A stretch of 42,317 nucleotides of DNA from Lentisphaerota bacterium (GTDB lineage Bacteria; Verrucomicrobiota; Lentisphaeria; Victivallales; Victivallaceae): NCBI GenBank assembly GCA_015061815.1, contig SUVW01000022.1, positions 1 to 42,317 of the forward strand, written 5' to 3'. Shown one piece after another: positions 15,954 to 24,872 of this stretch. Position 1 is the stretch's first letter; each line of letters begins with the position of its first letter. The notes under the pieces were generated by a model. That model searched no databases, was not told where the DNA came from, and saw only the letters and a program-made list of their open reading frames with translations. Both the position numbers and the translations under genes were made by a program.

Positions 15954-16271
15954 ATGAGTGTATTGCATTTAGATAAAGCATCATTTGACAAATTGACCAA
16001 ACAGAGTGAAAAACCGGTGCTGATCGATTTCTGGGCGACCTGGTGCGGACCGTGTCAGAGTTTGACTCCGGAGTTGGAGGCTTTGGCGGAAGAGTGTCCG
16101 GAGTTGATTGTGGGAAAAGTCAATGTGGAAGAGCCGGAAAATGTGCAGCTGGCTGTTTCTCTGGGAGTTAATGCCATTCCCGCAATGTTTTTCTACTGTG
16201 ATGGTAAATTGCAGCAGAATTTTGTCGGATTTATGAGAAAAGATGAATTGAAGAAAAAATTGGGGTTGTGA
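15954..16271 (+). CDS. trxA: Thioredoxin
   Basis: This 105-residue protein has the thioredoxin fold with active site WCGPC at 30-34 (FWATWCGPCQ), a cis-proline in NAIPAMFFY and a C-terminal GFMRKDELKKKL helix. It reduces disulfides in cytoplasmic proteins. It is directly coupled to the upstream reductase-like gene, its probable electron donor; no NADPH-thioredoxin reductase is seen in the window. The start follows GAGGTAAAAAA. Confidence 0.95.
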   Translation: MSVLHLDKASFDKLTKQSEKPVLIDFWATWCGPCQSLTPELEALAEECPELIVGKVNVEEPENVQLAVSLGVNAIPAMFFYCDGKLQQNFVGFMRKDELKKKLGL

Positions 16272-16277
16272 GAGCCG

Positions 16278-17114
16278 ATGGATATGTTGATCGAATTATT
16301 CAAAAATCATCAACAGGAATTGATTGTTTTGGGTAAAAATTTGCTGTTGAGTCTGCTGGTTCTGCTGTTGAGCTGGCTGGTCTGCCGGTTTGTCCGGCGG
16401 ATGATCGACCGGGCGATGAGCAAAATAGAAAAACTTGATCCGTCTATTGCCAATATTTTTTATTCAGTGGCGCGGGTATTTATCTGGTTGTTTGCAGTAT
16501 TGATAATACTTGACCGTTTCGGAGTGAATACGGCAAGTATTCTGACGGTGCTTGGGGCGGCCGGTTTGGCAGTCGGTTTGGCGATGAAAGATTCTTTGAG
16601 CAATATTGCTGCCGGTTTGATGCTTCTGGTATTGCGCCCGTATAGATCCGGGGATTATGTTGATTGCAGCAGTGTCAGCGGCACGATACGGCAAATCGGT
16701 TTGTTCGCAACGGAATTGATAACTGTTGACGGGATGTACATATTGGTTCCCAACAGTGCAATATTGACTTCCCCGGTGAAAAATTACTCAAGAAATCCCT
16801 TGAGGAGAGGGGATATTACCGTCGGAATAGCGTATAGTGATTCGCTGACTGTCGGAGTGGATGTGCTGTTAGAATTGTTGAAGAGCAATGAGAAAATCAT
16901 GAAGGAACCTGCTCCGGAAGTGTTGGTTGCGGAGTTGGCAGATAATTCTGTAAATCTGACTTTGCGTTTTTGGACAGCCAATGCTGATTATTGGGATGTT
17001 TACTGGCAGGTGAAAAAGCAATTGAAACCAGCTGTTGAAGCTGCCGGATTGACGATACCATTTCCGCAGCGGGTGATAACGTTGACATCAATGCCGGAAA
17101 TGTTAAAAAAATAG
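16278..17114 (+). CDS. MscS family mechanosensitive channel
   Basis: This 278-residue protein has three transmembrane segments at about 18-36, 65-85 and 92-120. The third is the pore helix, ASILTVLGAAGLAVGLAMKD followed by LSNIAAGLMLLV, with the Gly/Ala packing typical of MscS. The cytoplasmic beta domain continues with RPYRSGDYVDC, GTIRQIGLFATELITVDG and VPNSAILTSPVKNYSRNP. Such channels release solutes on hypo-osmotic shock. It starts 6 nt after thioredoxin and is the last gene before a strong terminator. Only a weak GAG ribosome site precedes the ATG, suggesting translational coupling. Confidence 0.92.
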   Translation: MDMLIELFKNHQQELIVLGKNLLLSLLVLLLSWLVCRFVRRMIDRAMSKIEKLDPSIANIFYSVARVFIWLFAVLIILDRFGVNTASILTVLGAAGLAVGLAMKDSLSNIAAGLMLLVLRPYRSGDYVDCSSVSGTIRQIGLFATELITVDGMYILVPNSAILTSPVKNYSRNPLRRGDITVGIAYSDSLTVGVDVLLELLKSNEKIMKEPAPEVLVAELADNSVNLTLRFWTANADYWDVYWQVKKQLKPAVEAAGLTIPFPQRVITLTSMPEMLKK

Positions 17115-17146
17115 CAGCTTTTTAAGTAACAGTAAAGAAATGTACC

Positions 17147-17175
17147 GCAGGAATTTTTTGTTCCTGCTTTTTTTT
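17147..17175 (+). terminator. Rho-independent terminator after the MscS gene
   Basis: GCAGGAA pairs with TTCCTGC around TTTTTTG and is followed by eight T residues. Confidence 0.85.
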
Positions 17176-17331
17176 GCCCGGATTGGAGGGCAAATAAAAG
17201 GACGGAAAATTTTTTCAGACCAATTCCTGCGGCCTTCTGCCTCTTGTTGAAACAACTGTACAAAAAATTGTGTACCTTATGCGGCGACAATTCTATTCGA
17301 TTTTATTGCTGAAACCGGGCGCAAATTTATG

Positions 17332-17368
17332 AATCACCGTGACATACAATGTGTGGACGGTGATTTTT
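17332..17368 (+). terminator. Second hairpin, terminator-like
   Basis: AATCACCGT and ACGGTGATT form a 9-bp stem, with an inner ACAT/ATGT stem in the loop, followed by a short T run (17364-17368). It is either a back-up terminator or a structured element upstream of the next promoter. Confidence 0.5.
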
Positions 17369-17406
17369 GTGACCGCATTTTGATAATATAATGCACCTTG
17401 CATCAT

Positions 17407-17435
17407 TTGCATTTTATGTTTTTCACTGCTACATT
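17407..17435 (+). promoter_or_regulatory. Promoter of the prepilin-led catabolic operon
   Basis: TTGCAT (17407-17412) and TACATT (17430-17435) are 17 bp apart. The same -35 hexamer is used by the two prepilin-like genes at 39905-41831. Confidence 0.5.
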
Positions 17436-17523
17436 AATACCAGTCTTTCAGGATTACTTTTTTTAGAGAGCCGGCAGAGCGGATGGTCCGGTCTGCGGCG
17501 CAACACAGGAAAGGGAAAAGATT

Positions 17524-18270
17524 ATGAGTAATGTGGATTCAAAGACTCTCACCGGTGAGAGAGTAAAGCATGAATGTTTTACTCTGATTGAGCTGCTTGT
17601 TGTCATCGCGATTATCGCCATTCTGGCGGCAATATTGCTCCCGGCTCTGCAGAAGGCCAGATTGTCCGGTCAGGATGCTTCCTGCAAGTCCAATTTGAAA
17701 CAGCTCGGTTCCGCCTCTGCGATGTATTCTGATGCATCTGATGGATATATGCTCAACAACAGGCAAAGCACCATCTGGGGAGCCCAGATATCGCCGTACG
17801 TCGGAGGAAAAAATTACAGTACGATTTCCTCTTCCAATGCAGTTGAAGCATGGAAAAGTGAAGTGTTTCAATGTGCCACCGCCAATGGTATATATGGTGG
17901 ACCGGGCAGTTACGGAAGCTATGGATTGCAGACACTTTTTTATGATCCCAACAATATCAAAATTTCTAAAATAACTTCATCCTCCACCTTGATTCAATTT
18001 GCAGATACCAATACTGCGACGGAGTATGCCGGCACAAAACGGCTGCCGGTGATTTGGAATATCTACCCGTATAATATTAATGCCCGTAAATCCAATGGCG
18101 TTGTGAAAAACAATATCGGTGAACATCATAACCAGAGTGCCAATTTCTGCATGGTTGACGGTCATGTGGAATGGGAGAATTTTGATCTGGTGTGGACACG
18201 CGGAGCTGACCGGAAATATTGGAGTTGTGATGGCACTTTTCCCGGAGCCGGTGCCGACCTTGCTTTGTAA
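17524..18270 (+). CDS. Prepilin-like protein, first gene of the catabolic operon
   Basis: This 248-residue protein has leader [18 protein letters not shown] followed by [19 protein letters not shown] and [39 protein letters not shown]. The class III prepilin signature is intact apart from Cys in place of Gly at -1. A C-terminal [13 protein letters not shown] block is typical of this pseudopilin-like group. It is probably inserted in the cytoplasmic membrane and possibly processed by a prepilin peptidase, with its globular part outside. AAAGGGAAAAG precedes the ATG. The leader codons carry the palindromes listed at 17546-17585. Function in the operon is unknown; a surface assembly or enzyme-display role is speculation. 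Confidence 0.85.
   Translation: MSNVDSKTLTGERVKHECFTLIELLVVIAIIAILAAILLPALQKARLSGQDASCKSNLKQLGSASAMYSDASDGYMLNNRQSTIWGAQISPYVGGKNYSTISSSNAVEAWKSEVFQCATANGIYGGPGSYGSYGLQTLFYDPNNIKISKITSSSTLIQFADTNTATEYAGTKRLPVIWNIYPYNINARKSNGVVKNNIGEHHNQSANFCMVDGHVEWENFDLVWTRGADRKYWSCDGTFPGAGADLAL
17546..17585 (+). repeat. Two overlapping leader palindromes
   Basis: CTCTCACC and GGTGAGAG form a 16-bp perfect palindrome (17546-17561). Sharing its last two bases, AGAGTAAAGCAT pairs with ATGTTTTACTCT (17560-17585; 12 pairs, one G-U). The second arm contains the Phe-Thr of FTLIELL. Confidence 0.85.
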
Positions 18271-18294
18271 AAAACAGTTCCGATCTTTTATATA
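18265..18294 (+). promoter_or_regulatory. Possible internal promoter
   Basis: TTGTAA (18265-18270, overlapping the prepilin stop codon) and TATATA (18289-18294) are 18 bp apart in the 86-nt gap before the secreted-protein gene. Confidence 0.35.
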
Positions 18295-18356
18295 CAGTTA
18301 ATGCTATAAATGACCGGGTTAATGTAAAAATAATAAAAATCAAGGAGATATTATTT

Positions 18357-20342
18357 ATGTTCAAATTATGGAAGTCCGCCGGAGCGGCGGTGATTTTAAG
18401 TGCGGTTTCGGCCATCGCCGCGCCGCAGGAACCACTGGATACCGTGAACCGGCAGCCGGTTCCCCGGTGGTCATGGCAGGTCAGGGACAATGGAGAATTG
18501 ACCATCACCCTGCCGGGAAACAGTTATGCCCTGAAAACCCGGATATCCTATCCGGATATGCCCAGAGAAGCCTGGTATCTGATTCCGGGAAATAATGTAA
18601 AAGTCTCCCGGGAAGGCGAAAAAGCTATCGTTGATTTCCAGTGCAAATATTATACACTTCACCGTGAGATTCTGGCTGCCGGTCACAAACTGGTGGTCAA
18701 AGATACCTATAAAAATATTACATCCGGTGATTTGGGCATCGCGTTTGATAATGTGCTGACACCGGCAAAAATTCCGGCAAAAGACAATATCCTCATTGCC
18801 GGATGTTACAAACCGGGTTCGGCTCCGCTGCCGGATTCTCCGGCACAGAATTCAACAATTTTCTTTGAACATCCCGACAGCGCGCTGGCAATGGTATTGG
18901 AAGATGACTTTTACCGTTTGCAGGCTGCTTTGAAAAAATCTGCCGGCAGAGGGGCTGTGCAGAACCGTTCTTTCGGCTTGCCGTCAAATAAGAGCTATAC
19001 CTTTGAATTCAGTTTTTATCCCATCGGGAAAGGTGATTACTGGGATTTTATCAATCAGCTGCGCCGGGATTGGAAGGTCAACACCAAAATCAGTGGAAAT
19101 CTCATTTTCTGTACCTGTCCGCATCCCCAGTTGTCCAGTTATACTCCGGAAGCATTGAAAACCGCTGTTACTCAATATCTGGGCGGGAAATATATCGGCG
19201 GTACCAATAACTCATGGTTCGGACAACCATCTTTCTGGATAACTCCCGGCTCAAGGAACTTTATGAAAGAGTATGGTTCACGTGAGCAGCAGTTGAAAAA
19301 ATTGCAAAATGCTGCCAAAAAAGCTGCCGCCTGGTCACCGGATCTTTCGGTTGTTGCCCGTATCCAGACCGTTTTCGCCGGTCCGCCGCAGGGATTGACC
19401 GACCCCGTACCTTATGCAGACAGTGTGATCATCGAAGCTGACGGTAAACCCAAACAGCGGATTTCCAGAAGCAAAGACAAAACCCCGGTCGGCTATGTCA
19501 ATCTCCACTATCCGATGGTCGGCAACAGCTATTATAAATATTTGACTGATTTGGTGAATATGGCGATGGATGGAGGAATAAAAACTATTTATTTTGACAC
19601 CTTTTGCTACAGTTTCTGGACTCCTTACGGCCGTTGGACCTATGACCGCTGGGATGAACACACGGTGGATATGGATTTGAAAACCTGGAAAATAGCAAGA
19701 AAAAAAGCGGATTTGGCAGTGCTTTCTTCGGATGCGGCTGTTGAGCTGAATAAACTTATTGTAAGCCGGGGCGGAAAAATGTTTTTCAACGGCACCCCCA
19801 CTACCCGTAAACAGATGTCGATCCTGCCGACTTCTGACAGCTTTACAGAATCATCTTACCGTCAGCTGCCGATCACCCAGCACGTTTCCCATCCGGTCAA
19901 TCTCGGTTACTATCCCGGATATCAGCACCGCAAAGATGCATGGAAAACTCCGAAAGATCTTTATGAAAATGTGATGGATAATTTGGAATTCGGTTGTCTT
20001 ACCTATGTTTACTGGCTGGTCAGCAAACTGCCGACAGCACCAACTATTTATGCCCGCATGTTTCCGATCACGATCAAAAATATTTATGCCGGATGTGTCG
20101 AGGGAGAAGAAAGAATCGTGACCAGACGTTCCGGGAAATACAGCTTCGGCAATGCCACTGAACCTGAAATTTACATTTATAATAAAGAAGGAGTTGAATC
20201 AGCCGCAACTGCCGAATATGCCAAGTGCGAAAGCATTGACGGTAAAGTTGTGATCACTCTGACTCTGCCTGAAGGTTTTTGCGCAGTTTTGGAAAAACAG
20301 ACAAGTGTAAATGATTGTCTGGCAAGTGAATTGAATTTTTGA
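18357..20342 (+). CDS. Secreted protein of unknown family, glycosidase-like
   Basis: This 661-residue protein has a signal peptide (MFKLWKSAGAAVILSAVSAIAAP). Residues about 30-235 look like a beta-sandwich of the kind that precedes catalytic barrels (galactose-mutarotase-like pattern: DNGELTITLPG, LVVKDTYKNITSGDLGIAFDNVL). The following 350 residues alternate strands and helices like a TIM barrel; MDGGIKTIYFDTFCYSFW offers a candidate acidic residue at a strand end. A small beta domain closes the protein (EPEIYIYNKEG, VVITLTLPEGFCAVLE). I do not recognise a named family. AAGGAG lies 10 nt before the ATG. Context with a symporter and other glycosidases suggests a glycan-degrading role outside the cytoplasm. 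Confidence 0.6.
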   Translation: MFKLWKSAGAAVILSAVSAIAAPQEPLDTVNRQPVPRWSWQVRDNGELTITLPGNSYALKTRISYPDMPREAWYLIPGNNVKVSREGEKAIVDFQCKYYTLHREILAAGHKLVVKDTYKNITSGDLGIAFDNVLTPAKIPAKDNILIAGCYKPGSAPLPDSPAQNSTIFFEHPDSALAMVLEDDFYRLQAALKKSAGRGAVQNRSFGLPSNKSYTFEFSFYPIGKGDYWDFINQLRRDWKVNTKISGNLIFCTCPHPQLSSYTPEALKTAVTQYLGGKYIGGTNNSWFGQPSFWITPGSRNFMKEYGSREQQLKKLQNAAKKAAAWSPDLSVVARIQTVFAGPPQGLTDPVPYADSVIIEADGKPKQRISRSKDKTPVGYVNLHYPMVGNSYYKYLTDLVNMAMDGGIKTIYFDTFCYSFWTPYGRWTYDRWDEHTVDMDLKTWKIARKKADLAVLSSDAAVELNKLIVSRGGKMFFNGTPTTRKQMSILPTSDSFTESSYRQLPITQHVSHPVNLGYYPGYQHRKDAWKTPKDLYENVMDNLEFGCLTYVYWLVSKLPTAPTIYARMFPITIKNIYAGCVEGEERIVTRRSGKYSFGNATEPEIYIYNKEGVESAATAEYAKCESIDGKVVITLTLPEGFCAVLEKQTSVNDCLASELNF

Positions 20343-20358
20343 ACTTTATTGAAAATCG

Positions 20359-20392
20359 TTCCGGGCGGTGTTGGTTATACCGCCGCCCGGAA
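20359..20392 (+). promoter_or_regulatory. Intergenic hairpin inside the operon
   Basis: TTCCGGGCGG and CCGCCCGGAA form a 10-bp GC-rich stem with a partly paired loop (GGT/ACC), 17 nt after the secreted-protein stop. No T run follows, so it is more likely an mRNA-stabilising or partial attenuation element than a terminator. It separates the exported protein from the symporter. Confidence 0.6.
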
Positions 20393-20472
20393 TGGCGTTT
20401 CCCGGTGTTGAAAAAAACTGTTCATGGGATTTTTGTCTCCGGAAACCATACGCAGAGAAAGGATTTTTTTGT

Positions 20473-22779
20473 ATGAGTTGGTACAATTGGCTGATAGTAA
20501 TAATTCCCTTCGGCTTTGTATTGTACATGGCGTATCATGTCAGACGTTATGCCCGGGGCGTTTCAGATTTTCTGGCCGGCGGCAGACTTTGCGGCAGATA
20601 TTTGATTTCAGTCGGGGATATGGCAAACAGTTTAAGTATTGTAGCTATAGTTGCTTATGTCGAAGCTAATTACCGGACAGGTTTTTCGACAACTTTCTGG
20701 GGGGCTGTGATATTACCTGTATCTCTGGTACTCTCTTTATCCGGGTACTGCACCTACCGTCTGCGGGAAACTAAAGCTTTGAGTATGGGGCAGTTCCTGG
20801 AGATGCGTTACAATCGCTCCTTCCGGCTTTTCTGTGCTTTTCTGCGCACCGGAGTTGAATTGTTGAGTAATGCAATTATTCCGGCGATCAGCGCACGCTT
20901 TTTTATTTATCTGCTTGGAATCCCTCATTATGTGAATATTTTTGGATATCGGGTTCAGAGTCTGGCTCTGGTTATAGCGATCGTTCTGTTGCTGGCGATG
21001 TTTATTTTGCTGATGGGAGGGACTCTTTCGCTGGTAATAACTGATACATTCCAGGGGTTGATGACCTATCCGATAATATTTACATTCACCATGTTTATTG
21101 TATTGAAATTCTCCTGGTGGGATGAATTGATCCCGGTAATGTCCGACCGGGTTCCGGGAGAGAGTTTTCTTAATCCTTATGATATAAAATCATTGCGCGA
21201 CTTCAATCTTTTTGCGGTCGTAGTCACCTGGTTTGATACAGTTTTGAATCGTGCTGTCTGGTTCGGCGGCGGGTCATCCAGTGCAGCCCGCAGTGCACAC
21301 GAACAGAAAATGGGCGGTGTCCTCGGTGCCTGGCGAAATGGTTTCAGTCCGTTGTTTTATCTGCTTTTGACAGCAATGCTTTTGACGGTTATGAATCATG
21401 TCAACTATTCCGGTGAAGCCAGAAAGATCCGGATGGATATGTGTACTCAAATCAGTCATGAAGTTGTTGATGACGACAGTATACGTAATGAATTGCTGAA
21501 TAACGTTTCTGCCATCCCGGAACAACGGCATGTGATCGGTCAGGATACTCCTCTTTCTGAAAAGAACAATCTTGACACTCCATATATGAAAACAGCGTTG
21601 GAAACATTGCAGCAGGTTCCCGATGGGAATGCAAAATTTCAGGAATTCCGCACCTTGTATAATCAACTGCGTCTGCCGGTCACGATCCGTAATATCCTGC
21701 CCGGTTTCATGATGGGATTATTTATATTGCTGATGCTTATGCTGATGGTGTCAACGGATGACAGTTATATTTTCAGTTCCGCAATGACGATTGTTCAGGA
21801 TATTATTGTACCGTTGCGTAAAACCCCGCTTACTCCGGAAAAACAGATCATGCTGATCAGGTTATTGACGGTTTTAACTTGTGTTTTCTTCTTTTTTGCT
21901 GCACTGTTTATGACCCAGTTGGATTATGTCCGGTTGTATACGATCATTGTTACGGCAATTTGGGTCGGCGGTGCCGGAGTGGTGATGCTCGGCGGACTTT
22001 ATACCCGCTTCGGGACAACCGCCGGAGCATACGCATCCATCCTTACCGGTGCTTTGATATCCGGTGGCGGTTTGCTTGTTCAGCGCAACTGGGCTGATCA
22101 TATTTATCCATTTCTGGAAAGAGCCGGTTGGGTGGAAACAGTTGCCGGAATTCTGGAAACCTGTTCCGGACCGTTTGAACCTTGGGTCGTCTGGCGGATG
22201 AGTGCGGTTAAGTTCCCGATCAATTCCAGTGAAATCATGTTTATGTCGATGATATTTAGTATCATTATGTATTGTGTCGTTTCCCTGTTGACCTGCCGCA
22301 AGCCGTTTAATCTGGAGCGGATGCTCCATCGCGGGAAGTATGCCGTTGACGGCGAAGTGAAAACCTTTGAAAAGCTCACCTTTCGCAATATTTTCAAAAA
22401 ATTGATCGGAATTACTCCTGATTATACCCGGGGAGATCGGATCATCGCCTGGGGAACTTTTATCTGGAGCTTTGGAGTGACATTCCTTTTCTTCTTTGTC
22501 GGGACCGTGATTTGGAATGCGATCCATCCCTGGCCGGCACATTGGTGGGGGTGGCGGATATTCATAATTTCGATTGCGCTCGGCGGCGGGGTCGCTTGTA
22601 TTTCCATGATCTGGTTTTTGATCGGCGGCATCCGCGACATGCGGCAGATGTTCCGGGATTTGAAATCAAGAAGAAATATCAACATTCTGGATAACGGAAT
22701 GGTTGATGGCCAGGATTCGCTGGCGGATAAGGCTGCTTTGGACAAAGTTGAAGCGGAAAGCACGGAGAACGGCAAATGA
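20473..22779 (+). CDS. Sodium/solute symporter family (SSS) transporter
   Basis: This 768-residue membrane protein has the SSS pattern: VRRYARGVSDFLAGGRLCGRYLISVGDMANSLS after the first segment, FWGAVILPVSLVLSLSGY, SMGQFLEMRYNRSFR, LLMGGTLSLVITDTFQGLMTYPI and VSTDDSYIFSSAMTIVQDII. It is longer than the usual 500-600 residues because of a hydrophilic insert of about 100 residues (about 315-410) and an extended C-terminal part with extra membrane segments (about 670-745). It would import a sugar or related solute with Na+. The start at 20473 follows AAAGGA; the frame is open upstream, but that part crosses the intergenic hairpin. Its stop overlaps the next start (ATGA). Confidence 0.88.
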   Translation: MSWYNWLIVIIPFGFVLYMAYHVRRYARGVSDFLAGGRLCGRYLISVGDMANSLSIVAIVAYVEANYRTGFSTTFWGAVILPVSLVLSLSGYCTYRLRETKALSMGQFLEMRYNRSFRLFCAFLRTGVELLSNAIIPAISARFFIYLLGIPHYVNIFGYRVQSLALVIAIVLLLAMFILLMGGTLSLVITDTFQGLMTYPIIFTFTMFIVLKFSWWDELIPVMSDRVPGESFLNPYDIKSLRDFNLFAVVVTWFDTVLNRAVWFGGGSSSAARSAHEQKMGGVLGAWRNGFSPLFYLLLTAMLLTVMNHVNYSGEARKIRMDMCTQISHEVVDDDSIRNELLNNVSAIPEQRHVIGQDTPLSEKNNLDTPYMKTALETLQQVPDGNAKFQEFRTLYNQLRLPVTIRNILPGFMMGLFILLMLMLMVSTDDSYIFSSAMTIVQDIIVPLRKTPLTPEKQIMLIRLLTVLTCVFFFFAALFMTQLDYVRLYTIIVTAIWVGGAGVVMLGGLYTRFGTTAGAYASILTGALISGGGLLVQRNWADHIYPFLERAGWVETVAGILETCSGPFEPWVVWRMSAVKFPINSSEIMFMSMIFSIIMYCVVSLLTCRKPFNLERMLHRGKYAVDGEVKTFEKLTFRNIFKKLIGITPDYTRGDRIIAWGTFIWSFGVTFLFFFVGTVIWNAIHPWPAHWWGWRIFIISIALGGGVACISMIWFLIGGIRDMRQMFRDLKSRRNINILDNGMVDGQDSLADKAALDKVEAESTENGK

Positions 22780-24872
22780 AGTATTCTGCGGAGTTGGAAT
22801 TTCGCAATGGCATGCCGGTAGTGCTGCTGGACGGTGAAGCGGTTCCTCCGGTTATTTATGGATTGAGCGATATTGCCGCTTCCCGCTGTCATACGGAACA
22901 GGCCAGACACAACGCCGGGGAATTTATCAAGGCCGGTATCCGGCTGGTTCAGTGTGACTGGAACTTGCGTGACGGCTGGACTTGTAACCATGAGTTCGAT
23001 ATATCAGCTTTTCTGAATGATATCCGGCAAATGGTGGAAGAATATCCGATGGTACGTTTTATTATCCGGCTGCACATGAATCCGCCTGATTGGTATTTGC
23101 AGGAAAATCCGGATGAAATGACGGTTTTCGGTATCGGCGAACCATTGCGGGCGGATAATCCGGACCGGTTGATCACCGGAGATGCACTTCCGTCGCGCCG
23201 GGTTGCACTCGGTTCGGAACTGTGGGTGAAGGATGCTTGTAACGTGCTGGCTGATATGTGCCGTCAACTGACTGCATCAGAAACTGGTTCTCATGTGATC
23301 GGTATTCAGCCGGCTTGCGGGGTCAACGGGGAGTGGCATTGGTGGGCCGGTGATAATCACCCGGATTACAGTCCGGCTCAAACCAGGTTTTTCCGGAATT
23401 TTCTGAAAGGCAAATACCAATCGGTTGATGAATTGCGGAAAGCATGGAATAACGATGAGGTTGACTTTGAAACTGCAGAAATTCCTCCGGTCAGAGCACG
23501 CATTTATGCTTCTGACGGAATAATTCGTGATCCGGAATGTGAGCAGGCGGTAATTGATTCTCTGAAAGCTCAAATGCTGGCTCCGGCAGTTGCGATAGAA
23601 AAGTTTTGCGAAACTGTAAAAAAATCTTCCGGCCGTCCGATGCTTACCGGAGCATTTTTCGGTTATATTTTCGGCACCGGGCCGAAAAATATTGCCGGTC
23701 ATCTGGAAGTGGATTTGCTCTTGAAATCTCCGTATGTTGATTACACAGCCGCGCCAGCTGTTTATGGAGAAACCAGACTGCCGGGACGGGCATGTATCAG
23801 TCGCGGTCTGGTTGAATCAGCCAGACTTAATAAAAAGTTGTATTTGAGTGAAATGGATCAACGGCCGGAAGGAGTTGTCGCTTCAGCTCCCGGTGGAGAT
23901 CCGGCAAGGGATGAGATGACCATCAACCTGATGCGGCGTGGTGTGATGGAGGTTTTTACTCGCGGTATGGGGCACTGGTATTATGATCACCGCGTGGTAC
24001 CCGGCGGCGGATTTTTTGAAAAATTCGGCTGGTGGGATACTCCGGTGCTTGCAGCGGAAGTGGTTCGGGAAAATCAGATATTCAACACTTACTTTGATCG
24101 ACCTTACCATTCGCAAGCGGAAATACTTTGTGTCTGGGATGCTGAAAGTTACTATCATGTATTTACCGGGTGGGAGCCTGCTCCATTGAGTTGGCATGAG
24201 GATGAGTTATTTGAAACCCTCGGGCGTTCCGGTGCAGTTTGTGATCACATTTACTGGAATGATATAAAACTGGCCGATTTGGATCAATATAAAATTGTTG
24301 TGATCGCCAATAAAATAGTTGCGTCCCCGGAAGATCATGATTTTGTCCGCCGCAAACTGCTGCAAAATGGACGGCAGGTAATATTCCTTTATGCTGCCGG
24401 TTTTTCTGACGGACAGAAGATATCTGTGGAAAATATGGAAAAATTCACCGGAATAAAAACCGCCCGGGCCGGATTTTATAAAGGTTTTATGCTTGATGGG
24501 GAGTTGTTGCGATCCACCATGCATGTCGATCCGGTTTTCCGTGCAGATGATCCGGCTGCAGAGGTCGTTGCCTGTTTGGGAACCGGGCAGGAGGCTGCTG
24601 TCGTGCGCAAAAGTGTTGAAAACGGAACTGTGTGGTATTTCTCGCTTCCATATCTTTCTGCATCTTTTGTCCGCAATCGCATGCTTGAAGCCGGCGGACA
24701 TCTTTACAGTGACAAAGAGTTGTTTGTCAATGCCGGACGCGGATTGCTCTCATTGCATGCTCCGGCGGCAGACAATTATCTCATTACGTTGAGGAATGGT
24801 AAAAAAGTTCAATTGGATATGAAGCTGGGAGATACGGTTGTTCTTGATGCTGAGTCAGGAGAAATTCTGTGA
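22776..24872 (+). CDS. GH42-like beta-galactosidase-type glycosidase
   Basis: This 698-residue protein lacks a signal peptide. The TIM barrel (about 20-420) starts with an active-site-forming segment AGEFIKAGIRLVQCDWN and contains GVNGEWHWW with a glutamate near 186 and LYLSEMDQR with a glutamate near 359. These are spaced as acid/base and nucleophile in GH42. Residues about 430-620 resemble the beta-galactosidase trimerisation domain (YKIVVIANKIVASPEDHDFVRRKLL, then GRQVIFLYAAG), and a small C-terminal beta domain follows. It probably hydrolyses an imported oligosaccharide; galactose specificity cannot be asserted. The start overlaps the symporter stop by 4 nt. Confidence 0.75.
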   Translation: MKYSAELEFRNGMPVVLLDGEAVPPVIYGLSDIAASRCHTEQARHNAGEFIKAGIRLVQCDWNLRDGWTCNHEFDISAFLNDIRQMVEEYPMVRFIIRLHMNPPDWYLQENPDEMTVFGIGEPLRADNPDRLITGDALPSRRVALGSELWVKDACNVLADMCRQLTASETGSHVIGIQPACGVNGEWHWWAGDNHPDYSPAQTRFFRNFLKGKYQSVDELRKAWNNDEVDFETAEIPPVRARIYASDGIIRDPECEQAVIDSLKAQMLAPAVAIEKFCETVKKSSGRPMLTGAFFGYIFGTGPKNIAGHLEVDLLLKSPYVDYTAAPAVYGETRLPGRACISRGLVESARLNKKLYLSEMDQRPEGVVASAPGGDPARDEMTINLMRRGVMEVFTRGMGHWYYDHRVVPGGGFFEKFGWWDTPVLAAEVVRENQIFNTYFDRPYHSQAEILCVWDAESYYHVFTGWEPAPLSWHEDELFETLGRSGAVCDHIYWNDIKLADLDQYKIVVIANKIVASPEDHDFVRRKLLQNGRQVIFLYAAGFSDGQKISVENMEKFTGIKTARAGFYKGFMLDGELLRSTMHVDPVFRADDPAAEVVACLGTGQEAAVVRKSVENGTVWYFSLPYLSASFVRNRMLEAGGHLYSDKELFVNAGRGLLSLHAPAADNYLITLRNGKKVQLDMKLGDTVVLDAESGEIL

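Larger units (their letters stand above)
17115..17523 (+). other. 409-bp gene-free spacer
   Basis: It contains a Rho-independent terminator for the MscS operon (17147-17175), a second longer hairpin (17332-17368), an unrelated stretch with no convincing reading frame (about 17180-17330), and the promoter of the prepilin-led operon (17407-17435) with an 80-nt leader. Confidence 0.7.

Noticed and set aside
20368-20472. Longer N-terminus for the symporter
   Set aside because: The extra 35 codons run through the intergenic hairpin, lack membrane character and have no ribosome site; the ATG at 20473 follows AAAGGA.
21874-22542. Minus-strand open frame of 222 codons opposite the symporter
   Set aside because: The opposite strand holds clear SSS family membrane segments; the frame has no start signals.
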